DNA of 38,465 bases, from positions 1 through 38,465 of the forward strand of contig JACRBU010000053.1 in assembly GCA_016213085.1 (NCBI GenBank), read 5' to 3'. The stretch is from Coriobacteriales bacterium. Its GTDB lineage: Bacteria > Actinomycetota > Coriobacteriia > Anaerosomatales > JACRBU01. Below the pieces are notes generated by a model, which was not told the origin of the DNA, searched no databases, and worked only from the letters and a program-made list of their open reading frames with translations. Below, piece by piece: positions 23,212-32,639 of this stretch (positions within the stretch are counted from its first letter, which is position 1; each line of letters begins with the position of its first letter). The position numbers and the translations under genes were made by a program.

Positions 23212-25235
23212 GAGGCAGCACCGCCCTCGGCGACGCCTTCGCCCTGCGCGGCGACTTCAGCGGGCTCTTCACCGCTGACGTCGAAGGCGTCTTCCATGCC
23301 GATCTCGGTGTGGAGCGACTTGATGCGCGCCACGCGGGCGGCGACAAGCGGCATCGCGTTCGGGAAGCGGCACATGTTCTCGTTGCATCCGGAGAACACC
23401 ACTCGATGCGCGCCGGATTGCAGGGCGTCGAGAACCGCGGCTTCGCTCACACGCAGCAGACACGGAACGGAGATGATGCGGGCCTTCTCGCCGATAACGT
23501 CGAGCAGGTCGGGCGTGTAGCCGCAGACGAACGCAAGCGTGGTGTCGAGTTCCGGGTTGAAGAGGCAGCGGTCGACGCGTCGTTGCAGCTCGGCGTCGTT
23601 GCAGCCCTCGAGCTGGATCGCGTGAGCGGGGCACTGCGATGCGCACGCACCGCATGCGTGGCAGAGGTCGGCGTCGAAGTAGAGATAGCCGCCCACCTCC
23701 CCCGAAGGCGCGCCGTGGGGGCACACGCGCATGCAGGTCAGGCACGCGGCGCACTTCTCGCGCGTCAGGCGGGCGCCGGTCGTGCACGACAGACAGCGCT
23801 GCGCCTCGCGGGCAGCCTCGTACTCGGTGTAGCCGAGTTCGACCTCGTCGAAGTTCTTGACGGCGTCGTAGAATTCGACGCGCTCCATCTCGACACGTCG
23901 TCGGGTCTCGAGCTTCTGACCCATCGCGTCGGGAACCTTGCTGAGCACGGCGTGCTCTTCGTCGAGCTCGTCGATGATGTCTGAAACGCCGGTCAGGTCG
24001 CGGTAGATGAGCGCTGCGGCTCGCTTGCCCGCCGCGATCGCGTCGATGACCTTGGTGGGGCCGCTGACGACATCGCCCGCGGCGTAGCAGCGGTCGGAGC
24101 CAGCCGTCAGCGACAGCGGATCGACGTCGATCGCGCCACGCTGGGTGAGCGGCAGGCCGAGGTCGGCGACGTCGGCACCCTGGCCGATAGCGAAGATCAC
24201 CGTGCCGCCGTAGAACTCCTGTACGTTGTCCTCGTTGAAGGTGGGGGAGAAGCGCTTGTCCACGTCGAACACCGACGTGCACCGAGTGACGCGAAGCCCC
24301 ATGACCTTGTCTTCGCCGAGGACCTCGCGAGGCCCCCACGAGCAGTGGATGCGGACTCCCTCGAGTTCGGCCTCTGCGATCTCCTCGTCGGAAGCGGGCA
24401 TCTCCTGCGCGCTCTCGAGGCAGATGAGGTCGACGCGCTTCGCGCCCTGTCGGCGCGCCGTGCGGGCGACATCCATCGCGACGTTGCCGCCGCCGATGAC
24501 GATCACCGACTCCGCTAGCTCGACGTCCTCACCGCACGCGCTGTCGGCGAGGAAGGGAAGGGCCGTCAGCACGCCGGGCAGGTCCGATCCCGGGATCGGC
24601 AGCGGACGGCTCGCCTGCAGGCCGGCGGTCACCAGAACGGCGTCGAACCGCTCGCGCAGCTCGTCCATCGCGATGTCCGTGCCGACCTTGACGCCCGTCT
24701 CGACCTCGATGCCGTACTCGAGGATGTGATCGATGTCGCGGTCGAGCGCCTCGTCGGGCAGACGATAGTTCGGGATGCCGTAGCGCAGCATGCCGCCGAG
24801 CTTCGGCTTGGATTCGAAGATCGTCACCCCGAGGCCCAGTTCGGCCAGGTCGTGCGCTGCGGAGAGCCCTGCAGGGCCGCCGCCGACGATGGCGACGCTC
24901 TCGGGACGGCGGCGCGGCCGAAGCACTGCCGGATACGCGCCGTGGTCCGCGGCGGCCCGCTTGAGCGAGGCGATGGCGACCGGCTGGTCGAGCTGACAGC
25001 GACGGCATCCCTCTTCGCACGGGCGCAGGCACACGCGCCCGCATACGGAAGGCAGCGGATTGCGCTCCAAGACCGTCTCGAGAGCGTCGGTGAACCTGCC
25101 CTCGCCGATGGCCGTGATGTAGCCAGGCACGTTGATGTGTACGGGGCAGGCGGCACGGCACGGCGCGAAGAGCTTGCCGGTCGAGCTGCCCACTTCCTCT
25201 TGTACGCGGGGCGTGTTCATGGCGGATCCGATCAA
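23208..25235 (-). CDS. GltD-like FAD/NAD(P) oxidoreductase fused to 2x[4Fe-4S] and MvhD domains
   Basis: A 675-residue multi-domain redox protein. Residues about 20-100 form the cysteine-rich Fer4_20 domain of glutamate synthase small subunits (CRAACPVHINVPGYI, then several Cys). A Rossmann FAD site follows (VAIVGGGPAGLSAAHDL) and then a dinucleotide site (VIVIGGGNVAMDVARTARR), ending with YAAGDVVSGPTKVIDAIAAG. After these come CAACLTCMRVCP and CHACGACASQCP, two [4Fe-4S] motifs. The last part resembles MvhD/FlpD, with VPCLLRV and GCNENMCRFPNA; only one cysteine of the usual first pair is visible. TTG at 25235 is chosen because GGAG lies six bases before it; ATG at 25220 is the alternative. 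It probably feeds electrons to MetV/MetF, replacing the separate HdrABC-MvhD subunits of Moorella-type clusters (inference). Confidence 0.85.
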   Translation of the reverse strand: MIGSAMNTPRVQEEVGSSTGKLFAPCRAACPVHINVPGYITAIGEGRFTDALETVLERNPLPSVCGRVCLRPCEEGCRRCQLDQPVAIASLKRAAADHGAYPAVLRPRRRPESVAIVGGGPAGLSAAHDLAELGLGVTIFESKPKLGGMLRYGIPNYRLPDEALDRDIDHILEYGIEVETGVKVGTDIAMDELRERFDAVLVTAGLQASRPLPIPGSDLPGVLTALPFLADSACGEDVELAESVIVIGGGNVAMDVARTARRQGAKRVDLICLESAQEMPASDEEIAEAELEGVRIHCSWGPREVLGEDKVMGLRVTRCTSVFDVDKRFSPTFNEDNVQEFYGGTVIFAIGQGADVADLGLPLTQRGAIDVDPLSLTAGSDRCYAAGDVVSGPTKVIDAIAAGKRAAALIYRDLTGVSDIIDELDEEHAVLSKVPDAMGQKLETRRRVEMERVEFYDAVKNFDEVELGYTEYEAAREAQRCLSCTTGARLTREKCAACLTCMRVCPHGAPSGEVGGYLYFDADLCHACGACASQCPAHAIQLEGCNDAELQRRVDRCLFNPELDTTLAFVCGYTPDLLDVIGEKARIISVPCLLRVSEAAVLDALQSGAHRVVFSGCNENMCRFPNAMPLVAARVARIKSLHTEIGMEDAFDVSGEEPAEVAAQGEGVAEGGAAS

Positions 25236-25241
25236 CGTGTA

Positions 25242-25245
25242 CTCC
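25242..25245 (-). promoter_or_regulatory. Ribosome binding site favouring the TTG start of the GltD-MvhD gene
   Basis: GGAG on the minus strand lies six bases before the TTG at 25235. The competing in-frame ATG at 25220 has no recognisable site at a suitable distance. Confidence 0.5.
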
Positions 25246-25246
25246 G

Positions 25247-26590
25247 CTAGCTCGCGCGCTTCTTGACGAAGGCGCCGAGGTCAGCCGCTTCGTACGGTCC
25301 GACGACGACGTTCCAGCCGTCGAGTTCCTCCTTGAGTTCGCCGGAGATCTGCGCGACCGCGCCGGGGATGATGACGTCGCGGTGGGAGACCTTCTCGGCG
25401 ATGCCGGAGTCGTTCACGAACTTCGCGATGCGCTCGGGTACGAACTTGCCGGCTGCCCATGCGGTCAGCACCGAGAGCCCCTCGGACTCGACGATGCCGA
25501 GGTACATCGGCACCTTGGCCGTTTCGATCTCTGAGGAGACGATGAAGTACGTGAGCGAGAAGTTCGTCGTGACGACGAAGGGGGCGTCCGGCCCAGGCGT
25601 GCCGATCTCGTAGATCTTGGCTTCGGCCTGCATCGGGCGCTGGGGGTCGGTGTAGATGTTCTGGCGGGCGACGAGCAGCGGGAGCATCTGCCACGCCTCG
25701 GCGCTCGACAGAACGATGATGGAGCCGTACTTGAGCAGGTCGGCCGTGGCGTAGACCGTCTCGAGCATCTGGTCACCGCCGGAGATCTCGGCTGGGAAGG
25801 TGATCACGGGGTAGCCCAGGGGTGCGAACTTCTGGTTGAGCGCCGCGCGGCGCGCGAAGACGTGGTCGCGAAGCGCCTCGCCCGCGGTCGTCGGGGCGCT
25901 GTCGATCACGAGGTCGGTCAGCCCCGCGTCCGCCGCCTTCTCGGTGAGCGCCGAAAGGGCCTCGAGGCCCTTGGCGCGGATCGCCAGCGGAACACTGTGC
26001 TTCTTGGCGAGCTCGATCATGGCGTCCGCGTTCGACTCCGTGGCAGCGTGCAGCAGCGGCTTGCTGCTCGCAATGGCCCCGAGCGCTGCTTCCGCGTGAG
26101 CCGGGTCCTCGGTGACGAGGACGACGGGCACGTCCGCGGCGGCGACCTTGCTGGCGACCTCGGCGAAGCGAGCGGCATCGCCGGTCGAGCGTACGGCGAG
26201 GAAGCCGCAGCGCAGGCGCTGCTGGACGCGCTCGAAGTCGGCGGCCTTGCACGCGGCGATGGCGGCGTCGATCTCGCCGTCGGACGCGCCCGAGTCGATC
26301 GACGCGCCGAAGGCCGCCGGGTTCACGAACGTCTTGTCGTGGCGGAAGAGCACCGTCTCCTCGCCGACCGTGAACGCCGAATCGCCGACGCCGACGGTCA
26401 CCGCGCGCATGGGCGGCGCGGCGGCCGAGGCGAGCTGCGCCTTGGCTTCGTCGGAGACGTAGGGGCACAGCGTGAGCTCGGCTTGCCCCTGCGCGAGCTT
26501 CATGGCGAAGGCGAGGCACGTCGGGGTGCCGCATTCGCCGCAGTTCGTCTTCGGCAGGAGCTTGAAGATGTCGAGTCCAGTGAGAGCCAT
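25247..26590 (-). CDS. acsC: Corrinoid/iron-sulfur protein large (gamma) subunit
   Basis: A 447-residue protein that holds the corrinoid carrying the methyl group between AcsE and AcsB. The N-terminal [4Fe-4S] domain has C17, C20, C25 and C42 in the arrangement of characterised AcsC proteins. A TIM barrel follows, and the C-terminal B12-binding part includes VTTNFSLTYFIV and the PMYLGIVESEG region. The ATG at 26590 has an AGAGGA-like ribosome site; the open frame upstream overlaps acsB and is not protein-like. It lies 37 bases after acsB. AcsD, its partner, is encoded upstream of acsA rather than next to it. Confidence 0.95.
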   Translation of the reverse strand: MALTGLDIFKLLPKTNCGECGTPTCLAFAMKLAQGQAELTLCPYVSDEAKAQLASAAAPPMRAVTVGVGDSAFTVGEETVLFRHDKTFVNPAAFGASIDSGASDGEIDAAIAACKAADFERVQQRLRCGFLAVRSTGDAARFAEVASKVAAADVPVVLVTEDPAHAEAALGAIASSKPLLHAATESNADAMIELAKKHSVPLAIRAKGLEALSALTEKAADAGLTDLVIDSAPTTAGEALRDHVFARRAALNQKFAPLGYPVITFPAEISGGDQMLETVYATADLLKYGSIIVLSSAEAWQMLPLLVARQNIYTDPQRPMQAEAKIYEIGTPGPDAPFVVTTNFSLTYFIVSSEIETAKVPMYLGIVESEGLSVLTAWAAGKFVPERIAKFVNDSGIAEKVSHRDVIIPGAVAQISGELKEELDGWNVVVGPYEAADLGAFVKKRAS

Positions 26591-26627
26591 CGGTTGTCCT
26601 CTCGCGTACGTGTCAGGTCGGAAGCGT

Positions 26628-28805
26628 CTAGAAGAGCGGGTCCATCGTGAGCGCCGGGTGGCCCTGGGCGGTGAGGAACTCGAGGACCGCGTCCTCGCTC
26701 TCACCGACGGACTCGTCGGCGATCATGTCGAGGAAGTTCGGGATGCCGAGCTCTTCGATGCGGGGCGCGAGCGAGCTGGCCATCGCGTCCTTGAGCTCCT
26801 TGGGCATCCAGACGATGCGGGCGAGTCCACCCTCCGCGGACATGAACTTCTTGGAGGCGATGTAGCCGCGGCCGATGCCCATGAAGCCCGGCGCCTGGAC
26901 GCCGCCGCCGACCATGCCGGCAAGCGTGGAGAACTTCATGCCCGAAGGCGTCATGCCGGCGTACTCGCGGTTGACGATCATGACGCCGTTGCACATCGGC
27001 AGGAGCGCGATGATGGCCATGAAGCAGCCGCAGCTCGTCATCGGGTTTTCCATGAGCGAGTAGCAGGTCATCTGCTGCACGGCGCCGCCTGACTTCTCGG
27101 CGATGAACGAGTTGACGCCGGCCCACTCGCCGGTCGAGGCGTTGATGAGCTCGCCCTTCTCGATCGGCGCGTTCGGGCCGGCAGGGTTGAGCTCGTTGGA
27201 CGCCTTGGCGTCGAGCCAGTTGTATGCGCCGCAGAGGCCGAGTCGCTCGGGGGTCACGACGCAGATGTGCGTCGGGGCGAACGACTGGCAAAGCGTGCAC
27301 GAGTAGAAGACGTCGACGGTGTCGTCGGTGAGGCCGGCCATGCGCTCGTCGCGATGCGCGTAGGACAGGCGCGCCTTGGCGAGCATCTCTTCGACCTTCG
27401 CTTCGTCCGTGTAGACGGTCACCTGGACCTTGTCGACGATCGCGTCGAACTCGTCGAGCAGCTTGGCGTGCAGGATGTCGCCGAGGTGGTGGAACTTGAA
27501 GCCCTTGTCCTTGGCGGCCTTGCTGATGCGCAGCCAGATAAGGTCGCGCTGGCCCATGTGCAGGACGCCTTCGGCGAAGTTGATGAGATGGTGGAACTGA
27601 CGCTCGATGACGGACTCGAAGTCCTGCTGCATCTTGCGTCCGGCGATATCGACGACGATAGCGAGCGGGACGCGCGCACCCTCCTCCAGCTCGTCGATCT
27701 CGGGGCCCACGACCTCGATCTTGTTGTCGGTGACCTCGGTGGCGTCGAGCATGCGGACCCACTCGAATGCGGTCGTCTTCTGGCCGCCCGCCTCGACGAA
27801 CGTGTCCTCCTTGCGGACGCGCTCGCCCTCGAACGCGGGGCCGTAGCTGACCGGCACGGGTACTTCGGCGACCTTGATCTTCAGGCCGCGGACCTCGATC
27901 GCACGCTGCACGAGCTCGTCGCAGGAGACGTTGGAGACGACGTGCTCGTAGGTGCAGACGCCGGTGGGGAGGATCTGCGGGATGTCGCTCGTGGAGATGG
28001 TGGGGAAGCCGTAGGAGATCGCGCCCGCCGCGGTGGCGTACCATTCGTCGGTGACTTCGCCCATCGCGAGGACGAATGCGAAAATCCGCATCTTGTTGTA
28101 CTTGAGGATGCGCTCGAAGTCGCCCGGCTGCACTCCACCGAAAGCCATCGCGGCGCGGGTGGCGAAGCCGAGGGAGTAGATCTGGCTCGAGACCTCGGTG
28201 CCGAAGGGCACGAGGCGAGTGTCCCAGCCGAGCTGCACGCCTTCGGCATCCAGCTGCTCGGCGAAGCTCGTTCCGCCGTCGTGGCCGCCCATGAAGACGT
28301 AGAGCATCTTCTCCTGCATCTCGCGGGCGAGCTTGACGGCGGTCGCGTTGTCCGGAGCGGCGCCGACGACTGCGGCGAAGCCCGGGGCGGAACCGTCGAC
28401 GAACTCGACGCCGCGGGCGCGCATGATGACGTCGTCGGCAGCGCCGAGCCAGATGCCGTCGACGGGCGAGCCGTCGATGTACTTCATGGCCTCGAGGCAC
28501 TCCTCGGCGAAGAGCGTAGCGACGCCGGAGTCCAGCGTCGGGCCGAGGTAGGGGAGCCACAGCTTCTCGCTCGGTACCTCGGGGAGCAGGTCGCGCGCGT
28601 AACTGAGGACCTTGTCCATGTCCGAGAGCTTCTCTACCTTCTCACCGGTCAGACCGTAGATGACTGGCAGGTAGTACGCCGTGTTCGGGAACTCGACCGC
28701 ATGATCGGCCCCGACGGACTCCTTCAGTTCGGCCAGCTTCTTCTCGGCCCGCTCGACCCACGTATGTGCGCCCCGGATGGCAGCGCTCGCGATGATCCTA
28801 GACAC
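26628..28805 (-). CDS. acsB: CO-methylating acetyl-CoA synthase
   Basis: A 725-residue bacterial-type acetyl-CoA synthase. It joins CO from CODH, a methyl group from the corrinoid protein and coenzyme A. All A-cluster ligands are present with the expected spacing: C503, C506, C515 and C525 for the [4Fe-4S] part, and C592-G593-C594 for the distal nickel site. The N-terminal domain that docks CODH is present, so this is the full-length bacterial form and not the short archaeal CdhC. The start is GTG at 28805, overlapping the acsA stop by eight bases, with a GAGGAGGGAG ribosome site inside acsA. Confidence 0.97.
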   Translation of the reverse strand: MSRIIASAAIRGAHTWVERAEKKLAELKESVGADHAVEFPNTAYYLPVIYGLTGEKVEKLSDMDKVLSYARDLLPEVPSEKLWLPYLGPTLDSGVATLFAEECLEAMKYIDGSPVDGIWLGAADDVIMRARGVEFVDGSAPGFAAVVGAAPDNATAVKLAREMQEKMLYVFMGGHDGGTSFAEQLDAEGVQLGWDTRLVPFGTEVSSQIYSLGFATRAAMAFGGVQPGDFERILKYNKMRIFAFVLAMGEVTDEWYATAAGAISYGFPTISTSDIPQILPTGVCTYEHVVSNVSCDELVQRAIEVRGLKIKVAEVPVPVSYGPAFEGERVRKEDTFVEAGGQKTTAFEWVRMLDATEVTDNKIEVVGPEIDELEEGARVPLAIVVDIAGRKMQQDFESVIERQFHHLINFAEGVLHMGQRDLIWLRISKAAKDKGFKFHHLGDILHAKLLDEFDAIVDKVQVTVYTDEAKVEEMLAKARLSYAHRDERMAGLTDDTVDVFYSCTLCQSFAPTHICVVTPERLGLCGAYNWLDAKASNELNPAGPNAPIEKGELINASTGEWAGVNSFIAEKSGGAVQQMTCYSLMENPMTSCGCFMAIIALLPMCNGVMIVNREYAGMTPSGMKFSTLAGMVGGGVQAPGFMGIGRGYIASKKFMSAEGGLARIVWMPKELKDAMASSLAPRIEELGIPNFLDMIADESVGESEDAVLEFLTAQGHPALTMDPLF

Positions 28806-30756
28806 TGATCTCCCTCCTCATATCCATGTCGAAGAGGACGCGCTCCTGAGGCACGTCGATCTTGAGCGCTGCGCGCTTGCTGTCGATGAGGTCGAGCGAC
28901 TTGACGACGATGTCCTGCGGCTCCTCGATGAAGAAGAACCCGGCGCCGTATCGCTCCATCCACGTGTCTTCCATGTACTTCACGACGTGCTCGGAGCCGG
29001 AGACAGGGGATCCGACCCCGCCGAAGATGACACTGGCGCCACTTCCGACCGCGTACGCCGCGATCTCCAGCGCTTTTTCGGAGAACCACTCGGGGCTGAT
29101 GCCGATGGCCGGGAGGTCGTTGATGTCCTCCCCGAGCCCGCCTTCCTGCACGACCTCGGTCAGTATCGTGAGGATGCGCGTGTTGTCGACGCAGGAGCCC
29201 ACGTGCAGGACCGGCGGTATGCCGACCGTCTCGCAGACCTCCTTGAGGCCATCGCCCGCGAACTCCATGGTCTCGGGAGCGAGCAGGCCGTGCTTACCGC
29301 TGGTGATCGCCGCGCAACCGGTGACGACGACGAGCACGTTGTTCGCGATGAGCTCGCGGACGACGTTGACGACGCCGTAGTCCTGGACCACGCGCGGGTT
29401 CGAGCAGCCGACGACCGCGGCCAGACCGCGGATGCGGCCGTTGATGATGTTGTCGTTGAGCGGCCGGAAGCTCGCACGCATCTTGCCGCCAAGCATGTAG
29501 CGGATGTACTCGTGCGAGAAGCCGGCCACGAGCGGCGTCGAAGCGGTCGGGATGTGCGTCTCGCCGCGGTTCGCGTAGTTCTCGACGGCCTGGCGGACGA
29601 TGTCCTTCGCCGCGGCGAGCGGGTGGTGCTCGTCCACCGTGATGTGCATCCCGTTCTCGCCGACCTTGGCCTTCTCCGAGGTGGAGACGAGCAGCGTGTG
29701 GAAGTGCTTCGCCGCTTCTGCCAGGCCCTGGAAGATGCATTGGACGTCGACGACCATCGCCTCGACCGCGCCGGTGAGCACGGCCAGCTCCTGGTGGAGC
29801 ATGTTGCCCGCGGGCGGCACGCCCTGGCGCATGAGCGCCTCGTTGGCGGTGCAGCAGATGCCGGCGATGTTGATGCCCTTGGCACCCATCTTCACGGCGA
29901 GTTCCTTCATCTCCGGCAGCTGGGCCGCCTCGACGATCATCGAGGAAAGCAGCGGCTCGTGGCCGTGGATGAGGATGTTGACTTCGTCGTCCTTCAGAAC
30001 ACCGAGGTTCGCGGCGCTTCGCACCGGCTCGGGCGTGCCGAAGATGATGTCTTGCAGGTCGGTAGCGATCATCGAGCCGCCCCAGCCGGAGCCGAGAGCC
30101 GTGCGTACGGCGGCGTCCATCAGGTTCTCTACGTTCTGGTCATTGCCGGGGGCTGTCTGGTGCAGCGTCTGGACGACCTCGCGGTCGATGCCGCGGGGCG
30201 CGACGCCTAGCTTGCGCCAGAGGTCCTGGCGCTTAGGGACCGCGCGGCCAACGAACGCAAGCTCGCCGGTCTGCTGGCCGAACTGCGCGAGCGCCGCGTC
30301 GGCGACCTCTCCGGCGAGCGTCATGACGTCCTTGCCGGTCGGCTCGATGCCGAAGTAGCCGGCGACCTTGGCGAGCTTGATCTCGTCTTTGATCGTGCCG
30401 CCTTCGATCTCGCCTTCGGCGATCGCCTTCATCATGAGGGCCACGTCGCGGCCGTGGTCGGAGTGGGCCGCGGCGCCCGCCACGACCTGGCGCGCGAAGT
30501 TGCGAGCCGCGATTGTCTCGATGGTCGCGCCGCACACGCCGCGCTTGAACTCCTTGTCCTTGCCGGAGATGCGACACGGGCCCATCGCGCAGAGCTTGCA
30601 GCACGCGCCTTCAGCGCCGATGGGGCAGGGCTTCATCGCCGCCGCGCGAGAGAAGACGGTCGGGATCTCCTCGGCGATGGCGATCTCGAGCATCTCGGCC
30701 GCCGTCGGGTCGATACTGACGGCGTTGATGTCGATCGTCTTGGTGTCGTCGGTCAT
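28798..30756 (-). CDS. acsA: Carbon monoxide dehydrogenase, ACS-associated catalytic subunit
   Basis: A 652-residue nickel-iron CODH that interconverts CO2 and CO for acetyl-CoA synthesis. D-cluster cysteines C44 and C52 and B-cluster cysteines C53, C56, C61 and C75 are visible in the N-terminal part. C-cluster ligands are H266 in HGHEPLL, a cysteine in GICCTANE, C340 in VDVQC, C451 in VGCSNPR, C481 in TGCAAITSG and C522 in GSCVDNTR. The ATG is preceded by GGGAGG at seven bases. It is translationally coupled to acsB. It could also support CO oxidation, but the neighbours point to the acetyl-CoA pathway. Confidence 0.97.
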   Translation of the reverse strand: MTDDTKTIDINAVSIDPTAAEMLEIAIAEEIPTVFSRAAAMKPCPIGAEGACCKLCAMGPCRISGKDKEFKRGVCGATIETIAARNFARQVVAGAAAHSDHGRDVALMMKAIAEGEIEGGTIKDEIKLAKVAGYFGIEPTGKDVMTLAGEVADAALAQFGQQTGELAFVGRAVPKRQDLWRKLGVAPRGIDREVVQTLHQTAPGNDQNVENLMDAAVRTALGSGWGGSMIATDLQDIIFGTPEPVRSAANLGVLKDDEVNILIHGHEPLLSSMIVEAAQLPEMKELAVKMGAKGINIAGICCTANEALMRQGVPPAGNMLHQELAVLTGAVEAMVVDVQCIFQGLAEAAKHFHTLLVSTSEKAKVGENGMHITVDEHHPLAAAKDIVRQAVENYANRGETHIPTASTPLVAGFSHEYIRYMLGGKMRASFRPLNDNIINGRIRGLAAVVGCSNPRVVQDYGVVNVVRELIANNVLVVVTGCAAITSGKHGLLAPETMEFAGDGLKEVCETVGIPPVLHVGSCVDNTRILTILTEVVQEGGLGEDINDLPAIGISPEWFSEKALEIAAYAVGSGASVIFGGVGSPVSGSEHVVKYMEDTWMERYGAGFFFIEEPQDIVVKSLDLIDSKRAALKIDVPQERVLFDMDMRREISV

Positions 30757-30784
30757 CTTGGTACCTCCCTTGGGTCCGGCGCCG

Positions 30785-31732
30785 CTACTGCGAGGCCAGG
30801 CCGTCGATGGCCGTCTTGACGAGACGGACGGCCTCGGGGTGGCGCATCACGAGAACGTCTGCGCCGGACATGACGAGTGAGATCGCCGTGGAGGCCTCCC
30901 ACATGACGCCGCGCTTCGCGGCGTCGCCCCATGCGGGCTCCTCTTCCTCGGTGGCGCGGGCTTCCTTGGCGCGCCACGCTTCGCGGCCGATGGTCACGAT
31001 CATCGGCATCTGGGTCATGCCGTCGTTCTGGTTGAGCGCGGCCAGGCGCAGGCGCTCCATGACGGTGTAGGCGTACTCGAGGCCGTATCCCACCGCGCCG
31101 ACCGAGGGGTCGATCAGGATGCGGTCGGCGTCGAGGCCGAGCTGCGTCATGAGGATGTTGAGCTGCTTGGCCATGTTCACGTCGATCGGGGTCTCGGCGA
31201 TGACGACGTGGCCGTAGCCGAGCGCCGCGGCCGTGATCGGCTTGTAGTTGTCTTCCGTGGCGGGACCGATCGCGAGGCGCTCGTCGGTGACGGTCTCGGC
31301 GACCTTCTTGAGCACCTCGGTGTCCTTCTCGGCGTTGCCCGACCCGTACACGACGACCGGGACGTCGACCGCGTCGACGATCGCGCGCACCGTGGCGGCC
31401 GCGGACTCGGCGGACGCGTCCGCGCCATTGGGGTCGGTCGAGGCGAGGACGACGCAGATCATGTCCGCGCCGTGCTTCTCGACGTTGGCCTTCGCCCAAG
31501 CGACCGGGTCGCCGAGCACGTCGCCGATTGCGTCGGTCAGCGCCTCGGGCCAGCCTTCAGGTGCTGCGTCGAAGACCTCCATCGCGACCTTCGGCTTGTG
31601 CGGCATCGCGCCTTCGAAGAGGTAGAACGGCAGAGACGTCTCGCCTCCGACGACGACCGGGTTCGCGCTGCTTCCAAGGGTTACCTCGCGGATCGCTCCG
31701 CTCGGCGATTCGGTGGGGTTGTTGTAAGCCAC
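30785..31732 (-). CDS. acsD: Corrinoid/iron-sulfur protein small (delta) subunit
   Basis: A 315-residue TIM-barrel protein that pairs with AcsC and helps bind the corrinoid. Recognisable features include FYLFEGAMPHKPKVAMEVFD near the N-terminus, CVVLASTDPNGAD, ILIDPSVGAVGYGLEY and TQMPMIVTIGREAW. The start is GTG at 31732 with GAGGGG about five bases upstream. The gene lies between folD (14 bases) and acsA (28 bases), unlike the common acsCD adjacency. Confidence 0.95.
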   Translation of the reverse strand: MAYNNPTESPSGAIREVTLGSSANPVVVGGETSLPFYLFEGAMPHKPKVAMEVFDAAPEGWPEALTDAIGDVLGDPVAWAKANVEKHGADMICVVLASTDPNGADASAESAAATVRAIVDAVDVPVVVYGSGNAEKDTEVLKKVAETVTDERLAIGPATEDNYKPITAAALGYGHVVIAETPIDVNMAKQLNILMTQLGLDADRILIDPSVGAVGYGLEYAYTVMERLRLAALNQNDGMTQMPMIVTIGREAWRAKEARATEEEEPAWGDAAKRGVMWEASTAISLVMSGADVLVMRHPEAVRLVKTAIDGLASQ

Positions 31733-31746
31733 GTTCGCCCCTCTCT

Positions 31747-32604
31747 CTACTCGAGTCCGGCGGACCGGGCTGCGGACATGACGGTGTTCTCCAGGAGCAT
31801 GGCGATGGTCATGGGGCCGACCCCGCCGGGAACAGGGGTGATCGCTGACGCGCGCTGCTTCGCGGTCTCGAACTCGACGTCGCCGACGAGCCGGCCATCG
31901 TCGAGGCGGTTGATGCCGATGTCGATGACGACGGCGCCCTCCTTGATCCAGTCACCCTTGATCATCTCGGGGCGGCCGACCGCGGCGATGACGACATCGG
32001 CGGCGCCGACGTGGCCGGGGAGGTCCCGCGTGCGGGAGTGGCACATCGTCACGGTCGCGTTCTGCGCCAGACACAGCAGGGCGGCGGGCTTGCCGACGTT
32101 GTTGGAGCGGCCGACGACGCAGACTTCCTTGCCGCTCAGATCGACGCCACTCTCTTCGAGCAGCACCATGACGCCGGCTGGCGTGCACGAGACGAACGTG
32201 TCCTTGCCCACCACGAGGCGGCCGATGGACTCGGGATGGAAGCCGTCGACGTCCTTCTCGGGCACGATCGCTTCGATGACCGCGTCCTCGTCGAGGTGGC
32301 CGGGCAGCGGGAACTGCACGAGGATCCCGTCGATGTCGTCGCGGCCGTTGAGCTCGTGGACGACGGCGAGCAGCTCCTCTTGCGTGGTCGTCTCGGGCAT
32401 CTCGATCTTCTCGGAGTAGATGCCGGTCTCGGCGCAGGCCTTGACCTTGTTGCGCACGTAGACCTGCGAGGCCGGGTCCTCCCCGACGATGACGACGACG
32501 AGTCCCGGGCGCTTGCCCTTCGCCACCATCTCGGCGACGCGCGCGGCGATCTGCTCGCGGCGCTTGGCCGAGATCGCCTTTCCGTCGATGATGCGTGCGG
32601 TCAC
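31747..32604 (-). CDS. folD: Bifunctional methylenetetrahydrofolate dehydrogenase / methenyltetrahydrofolate cyclohydrolase
   Basis: A 285-residue FolD that carries out two methyl-branch steps, from formyl- to methylene-tetrahydrofolate, so no separate cyclohydrolase is needed. Features include the catalytic region [14 protein letters not shown] with its lysine, [23 protein letters not shown], the dinucleotide site [11 protein letters not shown] and the end motif [12 protein letters not shown]. The GTG at 32604 is preceded by AAGGAGG at five bases, which rules out the in-frame ATGs upstream. It lies 35 bases after the broken cooC. Confidence 0.96.
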   Translation of the reverse strand: MTARIIDGKAISAKRREQIAARVAEMVAKGKRPGLVVVIVGEDPASQVYVRNKVKACAETGIYSEKIEMPETTTQEELLAVVHELNGRDDIDGILVQFPLPGHLDEDAVIEAIVPEKDVDGFHPESIGRLVVGKDTFVSCTPAGVMVLLEESGVDLSGKEVCVVGRSNNVGKPAALLCLAQNATVTMCHSRTRDLPGHVGAADVVIAAVGRPEMIKGDWIKEGAVVIDIGINRLDDGRLVGDVEFETAKQRASAITPVPGGVGPMTIAMLLENTVMSAARSAGLE

Positions 32605-32609
32605 GGAAG

Positions 32610-32616
32610 CCTCCTT
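32610..32616 (-). promoter_or_regulatory. Ribosome binding site fixing the folD start
   Basis: AAGGAGG on the minus strand, five bases before the GTG at 32604. It decides against the ATG codons at the end of the upstream cooC remnant. Confidence 0.75.
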
Positions 32617-32639
32617 GCTGGGTTGTCCGGTCATCGGTG

